Source of the DNA: Leclercia adecarboxylata
Lineage (GTDB): Bacteria > Pseudomonadota > Gammaproteobacteria > Enterobacterales > Enterobacteriaceae
NCBI RefSeq assembly: GCF_006171285.1
Contig: NZ_CP040889.1
Location: 1,426,001-1,490,000 of the forward strand
Direction of reading: 5' to 3'
DNA: 64,000 nt
Shown: positions 24,580 through 31,870 of the stretch, in pieces
How positions within the stretch are numbered: position 1 is the stretch's first letter
How the letters are laid out: the number at the start of each line of letters is the position of its first letter
Made by a program: the position numbers and the translations under genes
The notes under the pieces: generated by a model
What the model was told of the DNA's origin: nothing
Databases searched by the model: none
Seen by the model: the letters and a program-made list of their open reading frames with translations, nothing else

Positions 24580-24945
24580 ATGGACTGGTATCTGAAAGTA
24601 CTGCGGAATTATATTGGGTTTAAAGGTCGCGCCCGGCGCAAAGAGTTCTGGATGTTCACCCTGGTGAACTTCATTCTGATTTGCGTGCTGGGGCTGATCG
24701 ACAAGATGCTGGGCTGGGAACGGGCTGGCGGCGAAGGCATTCTGACCACCCTGTATGGCTTGCTGGTGCTGCTGCCCTCATGGGCCGTGCTGTTTCGCCG
24801 GCTGCATGATACCGACCGAACGGCGTGGTGGCTGCTGCTGGCGCTCATTCCGATTATCGGCTGGTTGATCATTGTGATCTTCAACTGCCAGCGCGGTACG
24901 GAAGGTGAAAACCGCTTTGGGCCGGATCCACTGCTGAACAAATGA
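24580..24945 (+). CDS. yhaH: DUF805 membrane protein YhaH
   Basis: A 121-aa inner-membrane protein of unknown function. The DUF805 signature YIGFKGRARRKEFWMF is at residues 10-25 and FRRLHDTDRTAWW near 70-82, between three hydrophobic segments. It matches E. coli YhaH in length and position, upstream of and convergent with yhaJ. Confidence 0.93.
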   Translation: MDWYLKVLRNYIGFKGRARRKEFWMFTLVNFILICVLGLIDKMLGWERAGGEGILTTLYGLLVLLPSWAVLFRRLHDTDRTAWWLLLALIPIIGWLIIVIFNCQRGTEGENRFGPDPLLNK

Positions 24946-24950
24946 CAGGT

Positions 24951-24979
24951 TGCCCGGCGGCGCTATGCTTGCCGGGCCA
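24951..24979. repeat. Single REP unit between yhaH and yhaJ
   Basis: TGCCCGGCGGCGCTATGCTT followed by GCCGGGCCA, one palindromic unit in the gap between the convergent genes. Confidence 0.75.
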
Positions 24980-24984
24980 ACAGG

Positions 24985-25881
24985 TTACTTCTGGGTAAAG
25001 AGCTTCTGGATCTCGCGCAGACACCAGGATTTGGCCTCGCCCATGCTGTCACGACGCCACGCCATAATGATATCCACTTCGCTTGTGTACTCCGGGCTGA
25101 CAACCCGCAGACGCCCTTCGGCAATATCTTTTTCGACAAACGGATACGGCATGGTGGCCACACCCAAACCGGCCAGCAGCGCCTGACGTTTATCTTCCAG
25201 CGTACTGACGGTGAGGCGCGGCTGCTTATCAAGCAGCTGAACGGTTAACACCGGACGCTCGCGGGCGGTATCGGCCACCGCCACGCCGCGGTATTTTACG
25301 CGGGTCACTTCAGACAGCGGCTCGGGCTCCTGATGAATCGGGTGATCCGGCGCGGCAACGTACACATTCATTACGGTATAGAGCTTGCGGGAGTTGATCT
25401 CCGACGAAGAGCGGAAGTGCATGTCCGGCGCAATCACAATATCCGCCCGGCCCTGCTCCAGACGCTCCCACGCCCCGGCAAGCACTTCGGTGATAATGGA
25501 AAGCTGGGTATTGGCTTTATCCGCCAGACGCTCCACCAGCGGGTAGAGTGCCGCAGTAGGTACCAGCGCTTCGGTGACCAGCGTCAGGTGCGTTTCCCAG
25601 CCGCGGGCCAGCGCTTCGGCGTCGGTGGTCAGCTTATCCGCCGCTTCCAGCAACACGCGCCCGCGCTCCAGCAGCATTCGCCCGACGTTGGTGAATTTTG
25701 TTCGGTGACCGGAGCGGTCAAACAGCACCACATCCAGCTCTTCTTCCAGCTTCTGCATGGTGTAGCTCAGGGCAGATGGCACGCGCCCCAGTTCATCTGC
25801 TGCTGCAGCGAAGCTACCGCGACGATCGATGGCGTCCATCACGCGCAGCGCTTCAAGGGTCAATGCTCTCTCTTTAGCCAT
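24985..25881 (-). CDS. yhaJ: LysR-type regulator YhaJ
   Basis: LysR-family transcription factor of 298 aa. In E. coli YhaJ controls degradation of aromatic nitro compounds and is needed for type III secretion in pathogenic strains. The helix-turn-helix is at residues 8-50 (ALRVMDAIDRRGSFAAAADE, then a PSALSYTMQKLEEEL recognition helix) and the effector domain covers 95-295. Nearly identical to E. coli YhaJ. Divergent from yhaK across 105 bases, the usual arrangement of a LysR regulator and a target. Confidence 0.95.
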   Translation of the reverse strand: MAKERALTLEALRVMDAIDRRGSFAAAADELGRVPSALSYTMQKLEEELDVVLFDRSGHRTKFTNVGRMLLERGRVLLEAADKLTTDAEALARGWETHLTLVTEALVPTAALYPLVERLADKANTQLSIITEVLAGAWERLEQGRADIVIAPDMHFRSSSEINSRKLYTVMNVYVAAPDHPIHQEPEPLSEVTRVKYRGVAVADTARERPVLTVQLLDKQPRLTVSTLEDKRQALLAGLGVATMPYPFVEKDIAEGRLRVVSPEYTSEVDIIMAWRRDSMGEAKSWCLREIQKLFTQK

Positions 25882-25986
25882 GGCGTTCTCATTCAGGAAA
25901 TTTGAACATACCGGGCAGAATATCTGGCTAACAATGCAGCGTCCATACCTTTACCATTGTTTTAGTGTAAAGAGAGGTCAAGTTTT

Positions 25987-26688
25987 ATGATTACGACAAG
26001 AACAGCTAAACAGTGCGGACAAGCCGATTTCGGTTGGCTGCAGGCCCGCTACACCTTTTCCTTTGGACACTACTTTGACCCGAAACTGCTGGGCTATGCC
26101 TCTTTGCGTGTACTGAACCAGGAAGTTCTCGCACCGGGGGCCTCGTTCCAGCCGCGTACCTATCCAAAAGTGGATATCCTGAACCTGATCCTTGAAGGCG
26201 AAGCAGAGTACCGCGACAGCGAGGGCAACCATGTCCAGGCGAAAGCCGGTGAAGCATTGCTGATAGCCACCCAGCCCGGCATCAGCTATAGCGAACATAA
26301 CCTCAGCAAAGACAAGACGCTGACGCGTCTGCAGCTGTGGCTGGATGCCTGCCCGGAGCGGGAAAACCCGCTGCTGCAGAAGATCGACCTGCTGGATGCG
26401 AAACAGCAGCTGCTGGCCTCGCCGGATGGCAGTTCAGGCAGCCTGCAACTTCGCCAGCAGGTGTGGCTGCACCATATCGAACTGGATAAAGGGGAGCGTC
26501 TGAGTTTTCAGCTGCACGGCCCGCGCGCCTACCTGCAATCTATTCACGGCACGGTACATGCGCAGACCCCAGCAGAGGAGCGTGAAGCGTTAACCTGCGG
26601 GGATGGGGCGTTTATCCGCGACGAGGCGAATATCACGCTGGTAGCCGACACGCCTTTGCGTGCGCTGCTGATTGATTTGCCTGTCTGA
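25987..26688 (+). CDS. yhaK: Pirin-like bicupin YhaK
   Basis: Pirin-family bicupin of 233 aa, cytoplasmic; E. coli YhaK lacks the usual metal and may sense oxidants. The N-terminal cupin includes YTFSFGHYFDPKLLGYASLR (22-41) and YPKVDILNLILEGEAEYRDS near 60; the C-terminal cupin is LQLRQQVWLHHIELDKGE onward. AGAGAGG precedes the ATG. Divergent from yhaJ, which may control it. Confidence 0.94.
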   Translation: MITTRTAKQCGQADFGWLQARYTFSFGHYFDPKLLGYASLRVLNQEVLAPGASFQPRTYPKVDILNLILEGEAEYRDSEGNHVQAKAGEALLIATQPGISYSEHNLSKDKTLTRLQLWLDACPERENPLLQKIDLLDAKQQLLASPDGSSGSLQLRQQVWLHHIELDKGERLSFQLHGPRAYLQSIHGTVHAQTPAEEREALTCGDGAFIRDEANITLVADTPLRALLIDLPV

Positions 26689-26696
26689 GTCCATGC

Positions 26697-26725
26697 TGCC
26701 GGGTTTGCTCATGCTTACCCGGCCT
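26697..26725. repeat. Degenerate REP-like palindrome after yhaK
   Basis: TGCCGGGTTTGCTCATGCTT followed by ACCCGGCC, a weaker palindromic unit between convergent yhaK and the Spy-like gene; could act as terminator for both. Confidence 0.55.
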
Positions 26726-26736
26726 GCACGAATGGC

Positions 26737-27147
26737 TTACTGGCTCATGGCCTGGGCAATCTGTGAGCGTACCTCGGCGCGCTGTTCCGGAGTCAGAACC
26801 TGGCTCACATCGAAGTAATATTTCACGCGATAGTAACGCGCCTGCTCCTCAATGTGGCCGATCGCAGCCAGCTGGCCCTTCACCGCTTTCTCATCCCATT
26901 TACCAGACTGGATCACGTCGATCAGCGTGCCATTTTTTACGTCGTTGGTCGGAATCTTATTGACGTTTTCTTCCAGTTGCTGGTGCAGAGCCTTAATCTT
27001 CGCGGTCTGCTCACTGCTGAGTTTCAATTGCTGAACGACAGGATCCTGGGCAGGCTGCGGCGCAGTTGTCACCTCTGCCGCCTGTGCCACGCCAGCAAAG
27101 CCTGTCAGCGATGCCGTCAGCAGCGCGATACGGAAAATCTTTTTCAT
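26737..27147 (-). CDS. Spy/CpxP-like periplasmic protein
   Basis: A 136-aa exported protein. Residues 1-23 are a signal peptide (MKKIFRIALL...AQA). The helical mature part shows two LTxxQ-type motifs, LKLSSEQTAKIKAL near 41 and VLTPEQRAEV near 118, the hallmark of the CpxP/Spy chaperone-sensor superfamily. It is neither Spy nor CpxP by sequence and lacks the methionine/histidine-rich ends of Spy. A periplasmic chaperone or envelope-stress role is inferred from the fold only. It stands alone between yhaK and a regulator on its own strand. Confidence 0.7.
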   Translation of the reverse strand: MKKIFRIALLTASLTGFAGVAQAAEVTTAPQPAQDPVVQQLKLSSEQTAKIKALHQQLEENVNKIPTNDVKNGTLIDVIQSGKWDEKAVKGQLAAIGHIEEQARYYRVKYYFDVSQVLTPEQRAEVRSQIAQAMSQ

Positions 27148-27288
27148 CTCACAATCCTTAATTATCTGTCAGGAAAGAACCCGGGGAGTATTTTTCAATT
27201 ACGGATGAGGATCTGTGAGAAAGTATATAAACAATTTTGTATGTAAGCACAGGGATTTTACGAGCCTTACGCCTGATAGTTGCCAGTA

Positions 27289-27930
27289 CTAAAAATCATG
27301 TGGCAGGGTCCTGTCGATTGAAATCAGTTTCCCTTTTTTAACAGTGATATATTGCCCTTCCTTTAATTCTGCGAGCACCCGAAAAACATAACTTCTGGAG
27401 AGATTGGTTCTGCGAATGATAAAGTTCGCAATCCCCTCATTTTCCTTGGTATTCACGCTTCTTCGGTAAAGATAGCGCCGTAACATGGCTTTGATAGTGT
27501 GATAGCCAGAATCTGTTCTTCTCTCGACATGAACATCTAAAGCCACAATGAGCATATAGGAAAGAATTGTCGTCAGCTCTTTCATATAACTCTTAGATGT
27601 GTCGTAAAATATCCGTTCAAAATCATCCACACTTATTTGTAATATTGTTACAGCAGTAAGCGTCATATAGTTGAAGGAGATGACCGGGCACATCCACTCC
27701 AGTAGACCGACGGGCATAAATTCGATAGTAGTACCAATGATTCTGGGATCTTCATCCATTGCGATTGATAATACGCCTTCCGAAACATAATAAATTGAAC
27801 CTGGCTCTATAATAAGTGGTTCATTTGCGTTGAATGAAAAAGTTTTTGCACAAGCAATAACGTCCTCCTGGTGCTTATTAAGGTCAAGAGTCCGGTAGTG
27901 CTCATGAATTTTTTCAAAGACAAACTGCAT
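27289..27930 (-). CDS. CRP-fold winged-helix transcriptional regulator
   Basis: A 213-aa protein with an N-terminal cyclic-nucleotide-like beta barrel (about 25-115, including NEPLIIEPGSIYYVSEGVLS) and a C-terminal winged helix, RRTNLSRSYVFRVLAELKEG near 165-185. It resembles the IprA/YaiV-type regulators of enterobacteria rather than CRP itself; the cAMP-binding residues are not evident. Codon use is AT-richer than neighbours, suggesting acquisition. It is divergent from the exported DUF1254 protein across 314 bases and plausibly controls it. Confidence 0.65.
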   Translation of the reverse strand: MQFVFEKIHEHYRTLDLNKHQEDVIACAKTFSFNANEPLIIEPGSIYYVSEGVLSIAMDEDPRIIGTTIEFMPVGLLEWMCPVISFNYMTLTAVTILQISVDDFERIFYDTSKSYMKELTTILSYMLIVALDVHVERRTDSGYHTIKAMLRRYLYRRSVNTKENEGIANFIIRRTNLSRSYVFRVLAELKEGQYITVKKGKLISIDRTLPHDF

Positions 27931-28244
27931 CGCACTCTCCGTTAGTAATAATGCAAATTGACATTATAGTCCTCAGGGCAACACCGGGCGTCAATTTCGG
28001 CATAAGTCCCGGCATGGACTATCGCAAACAAAAAATGCGCGTAAACTAATAAACCAGATTAAGCAACACGCATTCAAATACCTTAACCGTTTTTATTGTT
28101 AAAAACGAGAGCGCCGCTATGCCTTTCTTTGACAAAAGTGAGGCGTGCTCATTATCGACCTTAACCCATTGCTTAATTGAATTTTAATGACGATATCCGG
28201 GCTCTTGACGACCTGGTTCAAACAAATAAGTAAGGTGTTCAATT
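27931..28244. promoter_or_regulatory. Divergent promoter region of the regulator and the DUF1254 gene
   Basis: No gene is visible in these 314 AT-rich bases. A perfect inverted repeat, CGTTTTTA-TTGT-TAAAAACG, lies at 28088-28107, roughly midway, and is a candidate operator. It could also be a weak hairpin in a leader RNA. Confidence 0.4.
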
Positions 28245-29708
28245 ATGAAGCTTAAATATCTGACAGTAGCGACCGCCCTGATATTCAGCGCTGGCGTAAC
28301 GGCACAGTCCGCTCCTTTAACCATTCCTCAGGCGACAAAGTTTGATGAACTGGCAACCACACCGGCAGAAGTGACGATGCCGGAATCTTATGTCAAAGCC
28401 ATCGCGCAGCAGGCCTATATCTGGGGCTGGCCGATGGTAAACCAGTTTAACCGTCGCGAGACGATCACCAAAGCGCCGTATCCTGCGCTGAATGGCGGCA
28501 TGGTGCCCGTCGCGCCGATGGGTCAGCTGAGCATGCTGACCGACTATATCAAGCCGCAGGAGACCTTTGTGACCTGTCCAAACCAGGATGTGGCTTACGG
28601 CCTGGGCTTCTTTGAACTGGATAAAGAGCCGGCGGTCATTCAGGTTCCTGATTTTGGCGAGCGCTTCTGGGTCTATGCTATCTATGACGCGCGTACGAAT
28701 CAGATTGGTAATGTGGGCAAACCCTACGGGACCAAACCGGGCTTCTATCTTCTGGTTGGGCCTAACTGGAAAGGGGAGACGCCAAAAGGCTTCGAAGGCG
28801 TAATACATTCATCCACTGAGATGGCGAACGTTATCCCGCGCATTCAGATGGATGATACCCCAGACGATCGCGCCGCAATTCAGGCCCCCATCAAAGAGGT
28901 GATGACGTACCCGCTCAGCGAATTCACGGGCAAAATGAAGTCATATGAATACTCTACAATCCCGGCGATTGGTGATAAACCGGATCCAAATTCCGGTGAA
29001 ACCCGGTGGGTTGTTCCAGAAAAATTCTTTGACCAGTTTGCTAACGTGTTGAATAAAGTTCCGCCACTGCCGGGTGAAGAGGCCATGTATACCCAGTATC
29101 GTCATCTGGTTGAGGCCGGTAAAAAGGATCCGCAAATTCGTAAATGGATGGACGAAGCCGCAGTTCAAACGGATAAAACCGTCATCGCCGATTTCTTTAA
29201 ATGGAAAAATAATGGCGTACCGGCGGGCAACGGCTGGAACCGTTCGAAGAATAATGCCCAGTTCGGGGTCGATTATTACAACCGTACCGGGACGTCAAAA
29301 TCGAATATGTTCGATAATAAGCCTGATGAAACCCAATATTTCTACACCGACAATGCGGGTAACGGCAGCCAGCTTTCAGGCGATCATGATTACACGGTGA
29401 CATTCCCGCGAGGGGGCCTTCCGCCTGTTAAGGGATTCTGGTCATTGACGCTGTACAACAGTAAGCATCTGTTCAGCCCGAACGAACTGAATCGTTATTC
29501 GCTGGGGACAAAAAATCAGAACCTCAAATATAACGCTGATGGTTCGCTGACGCTGTATGTGAGCAAAACCAATCCGGGTGAGGCAAAAGTGAATAACTGG
29601 CTTCCGGCGCCTGACGGAGTTTTCTCACTCTATATCCGCGCCTACTGGGGTGAAAAAGCCATTCTTGATGGCACCTGGCAGCCACCAAAAATTGAAATGA
29701 CGAAGTAA
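28245..29708 (+). CDS. Exported DUF1254/DUF1214 protein
   Basis: A 487-aa protein of unknown biochemical function. Residues 1-22 are a signal peptide (cleavage near TAQSAP). The DUF1254 domain lies at about 50-190 (QAYIWGWPMVNQFNRRE, then CPNQDVAYGLGFFELDKEP) and the DUF1214 domain fills the C-terminal third, with GFWSLTLYNSKHLFSPN and DGVFSLYIRAYWGE. Such proteins are periplasmic and usually single-gene. Divergent from the CRP-fold regulator; its stop is only 14 bases from the left rnpB repeat, so it marks the island border. Confidence 0.8.
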   Translation: MKLKYLTVATALIFSAGVTAQSAPLTIPQATKFDELATTPAEVTMPESYVKAIAQQAYIWGWPMVNQFNRRETITKAPYPALNGGMVPVAPMGQLSMLTDYIKPQETFVTCPNQDVAYGLGFFELDKEPAVIQVPDFGERFWVYAIYDARTNQIGNVGKPYGTKPGFYLLVGPNWKGETPKGFEGVIHSSTEMANVIPRIQMDDTPDDRAAIQAPIKEVMTYPLSEFTGKMKSYEYSTIPAIGDKPDPNSGETRWVVPEKFFDQFANVLNKVPPLPGEEAMYTQYRHLVEAGKKDPQIRKWMDEAAVQTDKTVIADFFKWKNNGVPAGNGWNRSKNNAQFGVDYYNRTGTSKSNMFDNKPDETQYFYTDNAGNGSQLSGDHDYTVTFPRGGLPPVKGFWSLTLYNSKHLFSPNELNRYSLGTKNQNLKYNADGSLTLYVSKTNPGEAKVNNWLPAPDGVFSLYIRAYWGEKAILDGTWQPPKIEMTK

Positions 29709-29722
29709 CTCCTGCCGGCCAC

Positions 29723-29778
29723 AAAGCAAAAACCCCGCCGAAGCGGGGTTTTATAAAGAGTTGAAGCTGACCGATAAG
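29723..29778. repeat. Left 56-bp direct repeat of rnpB 3' end (attachment-site copy)
   Basis: Positions 29723-29778 are identical to 34245-34300. The repeat covers the last 20 bases of rnpB, the gap, and its GC-rich terminator (AAAACCCCGC loop GCGGGGTTTT, here 29728-29752). Flanking bases differ on both sides. A second perfect copy of a structural-RNA 3' end at the far edge of a foreign segment is the mark of site-specific integration. The retained hairpin also serves as terminator for the DUF1254 gene. Confidence 0.85.
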
Positions 29779-29847
29779 GCGGCTTCGTTCGACCATACGT
29801 CAGGTATCTACAGCGCTAGGATTGTCTTGTGTCGCAGACTGTATCTC

Positions 29848-30061
29848 ACTTTGTGTGACAGATAAAACTGATTAAACATCAACAGAAAGGCCGGGATAAA
29901 GCCCAGCCTTTCTGTTCACATATGTGATTTACTCACCGCGAAAGCCAGGTTTACCGTTGGCTTTACGCCATTCTTTGACCAGTTGAACGATACCTTCCGG
30001 GCTATCGTCCTGTCCGTCTTCAGGGTAAAAGATAAGGTCCGAACCAGAAGGATGTTCGCAT
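29848..30061. repeat. Immunity-3'-end repeat, copy 1
   Basis: About 214 bases closely similar to 31284-31497: the last 40-odd codons of the Im9-like immunity gene, its stop, a 36-base hairpin and a leader with ACTTTGTGTxxCAGATAAA. Similarity stops inside the immunity gene, where the two copies code for different residues. Confidence 0.75.
29881..29916 (-). terminator. Hairpin after the Im9-like gene (copy 1)
   Basis: AACAGAAAGGC and GCCTTTCTGTT pair, with CGGG/CCC extending the stem around ATAAAG. It lies just past the immunity stop on the reverse strand. The T run is poor, so it may protect the message as much as terminate it. Confidence 0.6.
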
Positions 30062-30189
30062 AACCTTACAAACTCCAGGATATTTTCCACATCTTCCTGC
30101 TCAGTTTCCCCTTCAGCATTAAAGATTTTACGTACAAAGCCCAAAAATTCGTTCTCGGTATAATCAGAGATTTCTTTCCTATCCATCAT
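29929..30189 (-). CDS. Colicin DNase immunity protein, Im2/Im7/Im9 family
   Basis: An 86-aa acidic protein beginning MMDRKEISDYTENEFLGF, like Im9 (ISDYTEAEF). The specificity helix region is followed by the conserved EHPSGSDLIFYPEDGQDDSP (residues 51-70); Im9 has SGSDLIYYP there, so one of the two core tyrosines is Phe. It should bind and block the HNH DNase domain encoded directly upstream. Two adjacent ATGs (30189, 30186) could start it. It is intact although its toxin partner is broken, which would protect against kin still carrying the DNase. Confidence 0.85.
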   Translation of the reverse strand: MMDRKEISDYTENEFLGFVRKIFNAEGETEQEDVENILEFVRLCEHPSGSDLIFYPEDGQDDSPEGIVQLVKEWRKANGKPGFRGE

Positions 30190-30190
30190 A

Positions 30191-31272
30191 TTATTTCCTC
30201 GATCCTGCGGAATGTATTTCTATGTGGCGCTTCGGGGTTATAACGCCCATATTATCCACATTGTAGACCTCACCACCTTTGCTTATGAGTTTGATGTGAT
30301 GTATTTCAAACTTTGTTCTCCCACCGACTCTGCCATCACTAAAAGATACTGGCGCTCTTCCTTTCTGCATATGTCGAATATTCGCTCCCCGAAATTGTCT
30401 TGATAGCTCAGGGGCTTTACTGACTTCTTCCCAGAATGCTTCCCTAAACCCATCAAAACTGGAGAATGTACGCCCACGCAGTTTATCAGCTATCTGAGAC
30501 GGGATAAGCGAGCCGTTACCCTGACCCGCATCAGCTAACCATGTACCTGTAACTTTCTGACCTTTACCTGTGACTTGTCCCGGATTGTTGCGAATGTAGA
30601 TATAAATCGGCGGAATATCTGACACAGGCAGGATCAGGATATAATCCGCAAAATTTTTCTCATCCGGTGCCGGGGTTGACGTACTGGTGATCTGAGTTCC
30701 ATCCGGCAACGGGTTAACAAGGATCGTTCCCGGTAGCCGGGTGGGGTTTGATTGCCTGTATTTGACGGAGTGCGTACACCAGAATGGTCCGGGGTCCAGA
30801 TGATTGTTACCGGGCTTTCTTCCTCAATGGTGAAGGTGTACGCCTGTCGGGTGCTGTCCCACTGCATTTTACGGACCCGCACCCTGTCTTTACCGGATGG
30901 GGTGTGCCAGCCATGCGGAACGGGATTTCCGTTGCTGTCATTCTCCCATGTATAGCGAACGCGCGTGGGCGCTTCACTCATCTGTGCAAGCCGCATTCGG
31001 TCGATGAAATCTTGCTCACCGTCGTTCAGCCGTCCGGGCATCATACCGACTAAAAACCCGGCAACGGATGCGCCTGCACCAGCCGTTGCGATTTCAGCAC
31101 CGCGTACCGCCCATGTACCATAGGTAGCAAAGCGCCCGCCAATCTGTTCAAGAACGTTAACCCCGGCGGTAGCTGTCTGTGCCCTGGTTGCACTGGCAGC
31201 GGCTGCAACTGCGGCCTGATATTCCATTTCTTCGTGATTGCCGTTGAACCACTTATAAAGAGCGCTGCGCTT
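30191..31272 (-). pseudogene. Orphan S-type pyocin / colicin E9-type HNH DNase (5'-truncated, frameshifted)
   Basis: A second copy of the effector C-terminal part without the PAAR region. From 31272 it follows the intact effector (KRSxLYKWFNGNHEEMEYQ...), loses one base near 30740 (CCGGGTGGGG against CCTGAGTGGGG), and continues in another frame through PDGTQITSTSTPAP to PPIYIY. After that point it differs: IRNNPGQVTGKGQ... then FWEEVSKAPELSRQFRG and the HNH motif HHIKLISKGG...NVDN...TPKRHIEIH, which is the colicin E2/E7/E8/E9 DNase. No proper start remains; a TTG at 30709 could at best express the DNase part. Confidence 0.85.
30597..31272. repeat. Pyocin-domain homology block, copy 1
   Basis: 676 bases nearly identical to 32150-32826. 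The block begins exactly where the toxin domains diverge (after PPIYIY) and ends at the KRS codons before the Ala-rich segment. It is the conserved arm through which a downstream cassette could recombine with the intact effector. Confidence 0.85.
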
Positions 31273-31283
31273 TATTGGTATTC

Positions 31284-31497
31284 CACTTTGTGTTGCAGAT
31301 AAAGCGAATTAGCAAATAACAGAAAGGCCGGGATAAAACCCAGCCTTTCTGTTCACACATGTAATTTACTCACCGCGAAAGCCTGGTTTACCGTTGTCTT
31401 TGCGCCATTCTTTGACCAGTTGAACGATACCTTCCGGGCTATCGTCCTGTCCGTCTTCAGGGTAAAAGATAAGATCAGGACCTGCGGGATGTTCCGT
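31284..31497. repeat. Immunity-3'-end repeat, copy 2
   Basis: Partner of 29848-30061: 3' part of an Im9-like gene, stop, hairpin and flank. The two copies together with the pyocin-domain blocks show that a whole toxin-immunity unit was duplicated. Confidence 0.75.
31318..31353 (-). terminator. Hairpin after the Im9-like remnant (copy 2)
   Basis: Same stem as at 29881-29916 (AACAGAAAGGC with GCCTTTCTGTT), one base changed in the inner stem. Probably ends the effector operon transcript. Confidence 0.55.
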
Positions 31498-31619
31498 AAG
31501 CTGTTTAAAATCTAAAATATTTTTGATGTCTTCACTTTCGGTTATATTGCAAAATTGCATAATCTACGGACACACTCTAAAAAATTACTTTCAGAATAAT
31601 CGCTGAATATCTTTTTCAA
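31366..31619 (-). pseudogene. Im9-family immunity remnant without ATG and with a frameshift
   Basis: Reading from 31619, LKKIFSDYSESNFLECVRRLC corresponds to the start of Im9-type proteins, but the first codon is TTG embedded in the stop of the preceding immunity gene and the frame ends soon after. The other frame (from 31560) resumes with ITESEDIKNILDFKQL and the family core TEHPAGPDLIFYPEDGQDDS. So it is an immunity gene broken by a one- or two-base indel near 31555. Its place behind an RNase/immunity pair shows that the upstream effector once carried a DNase. Confidence 0.8.
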
Positions 31620-31870
31620 GCTATTTCTCCGCCAGAAATTTGCACGATAACGTTATCTGAATAAAATTTTTCACCGAGTAAATTCTCTAAATTCAATGCC
31701 TGTTTCTGGCTAACATTAAATCCTGCGATGCCTTTGACAAATGCATCTTCGTCATCTTGTCCCCATCCCATAATAGCAGTAACTTCCTTCAATTTGCTTT
31801 GAGGGATCTCTACTTCTAAAACTAACTCTTCACTTTGTTTATCAAAAACTTCCACAGAATAGATTATCAT
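31616..31870 (-). CDS. Putative immunity protein for the E3-type RNase
   Basis: An acidic 84-aa protein (MIIYSVEVFDKQSEEL..., with WGQDDEDAF near 37) whose ATG overlaps the effector stop by one base (TGATG); a GTG one codon earlier is possible. Size, charge and coupling fit a cognate immunity protein of a ribosomal RNase; colicin E3 immunity is also about 84 aa and acidic. By eye it does not align with Im3, so it would be a different family doing the same job. Function is inferred from position. Confidence 0.6.
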   Translation of the reverse strand: MIIYSVEVFDKQSEELVLEVEIPQSKLKEVTAIMGWGQDDEDAFVKGIAGFNVSQKQALNLENLLGEKFYSDNVIVQISGGEIA

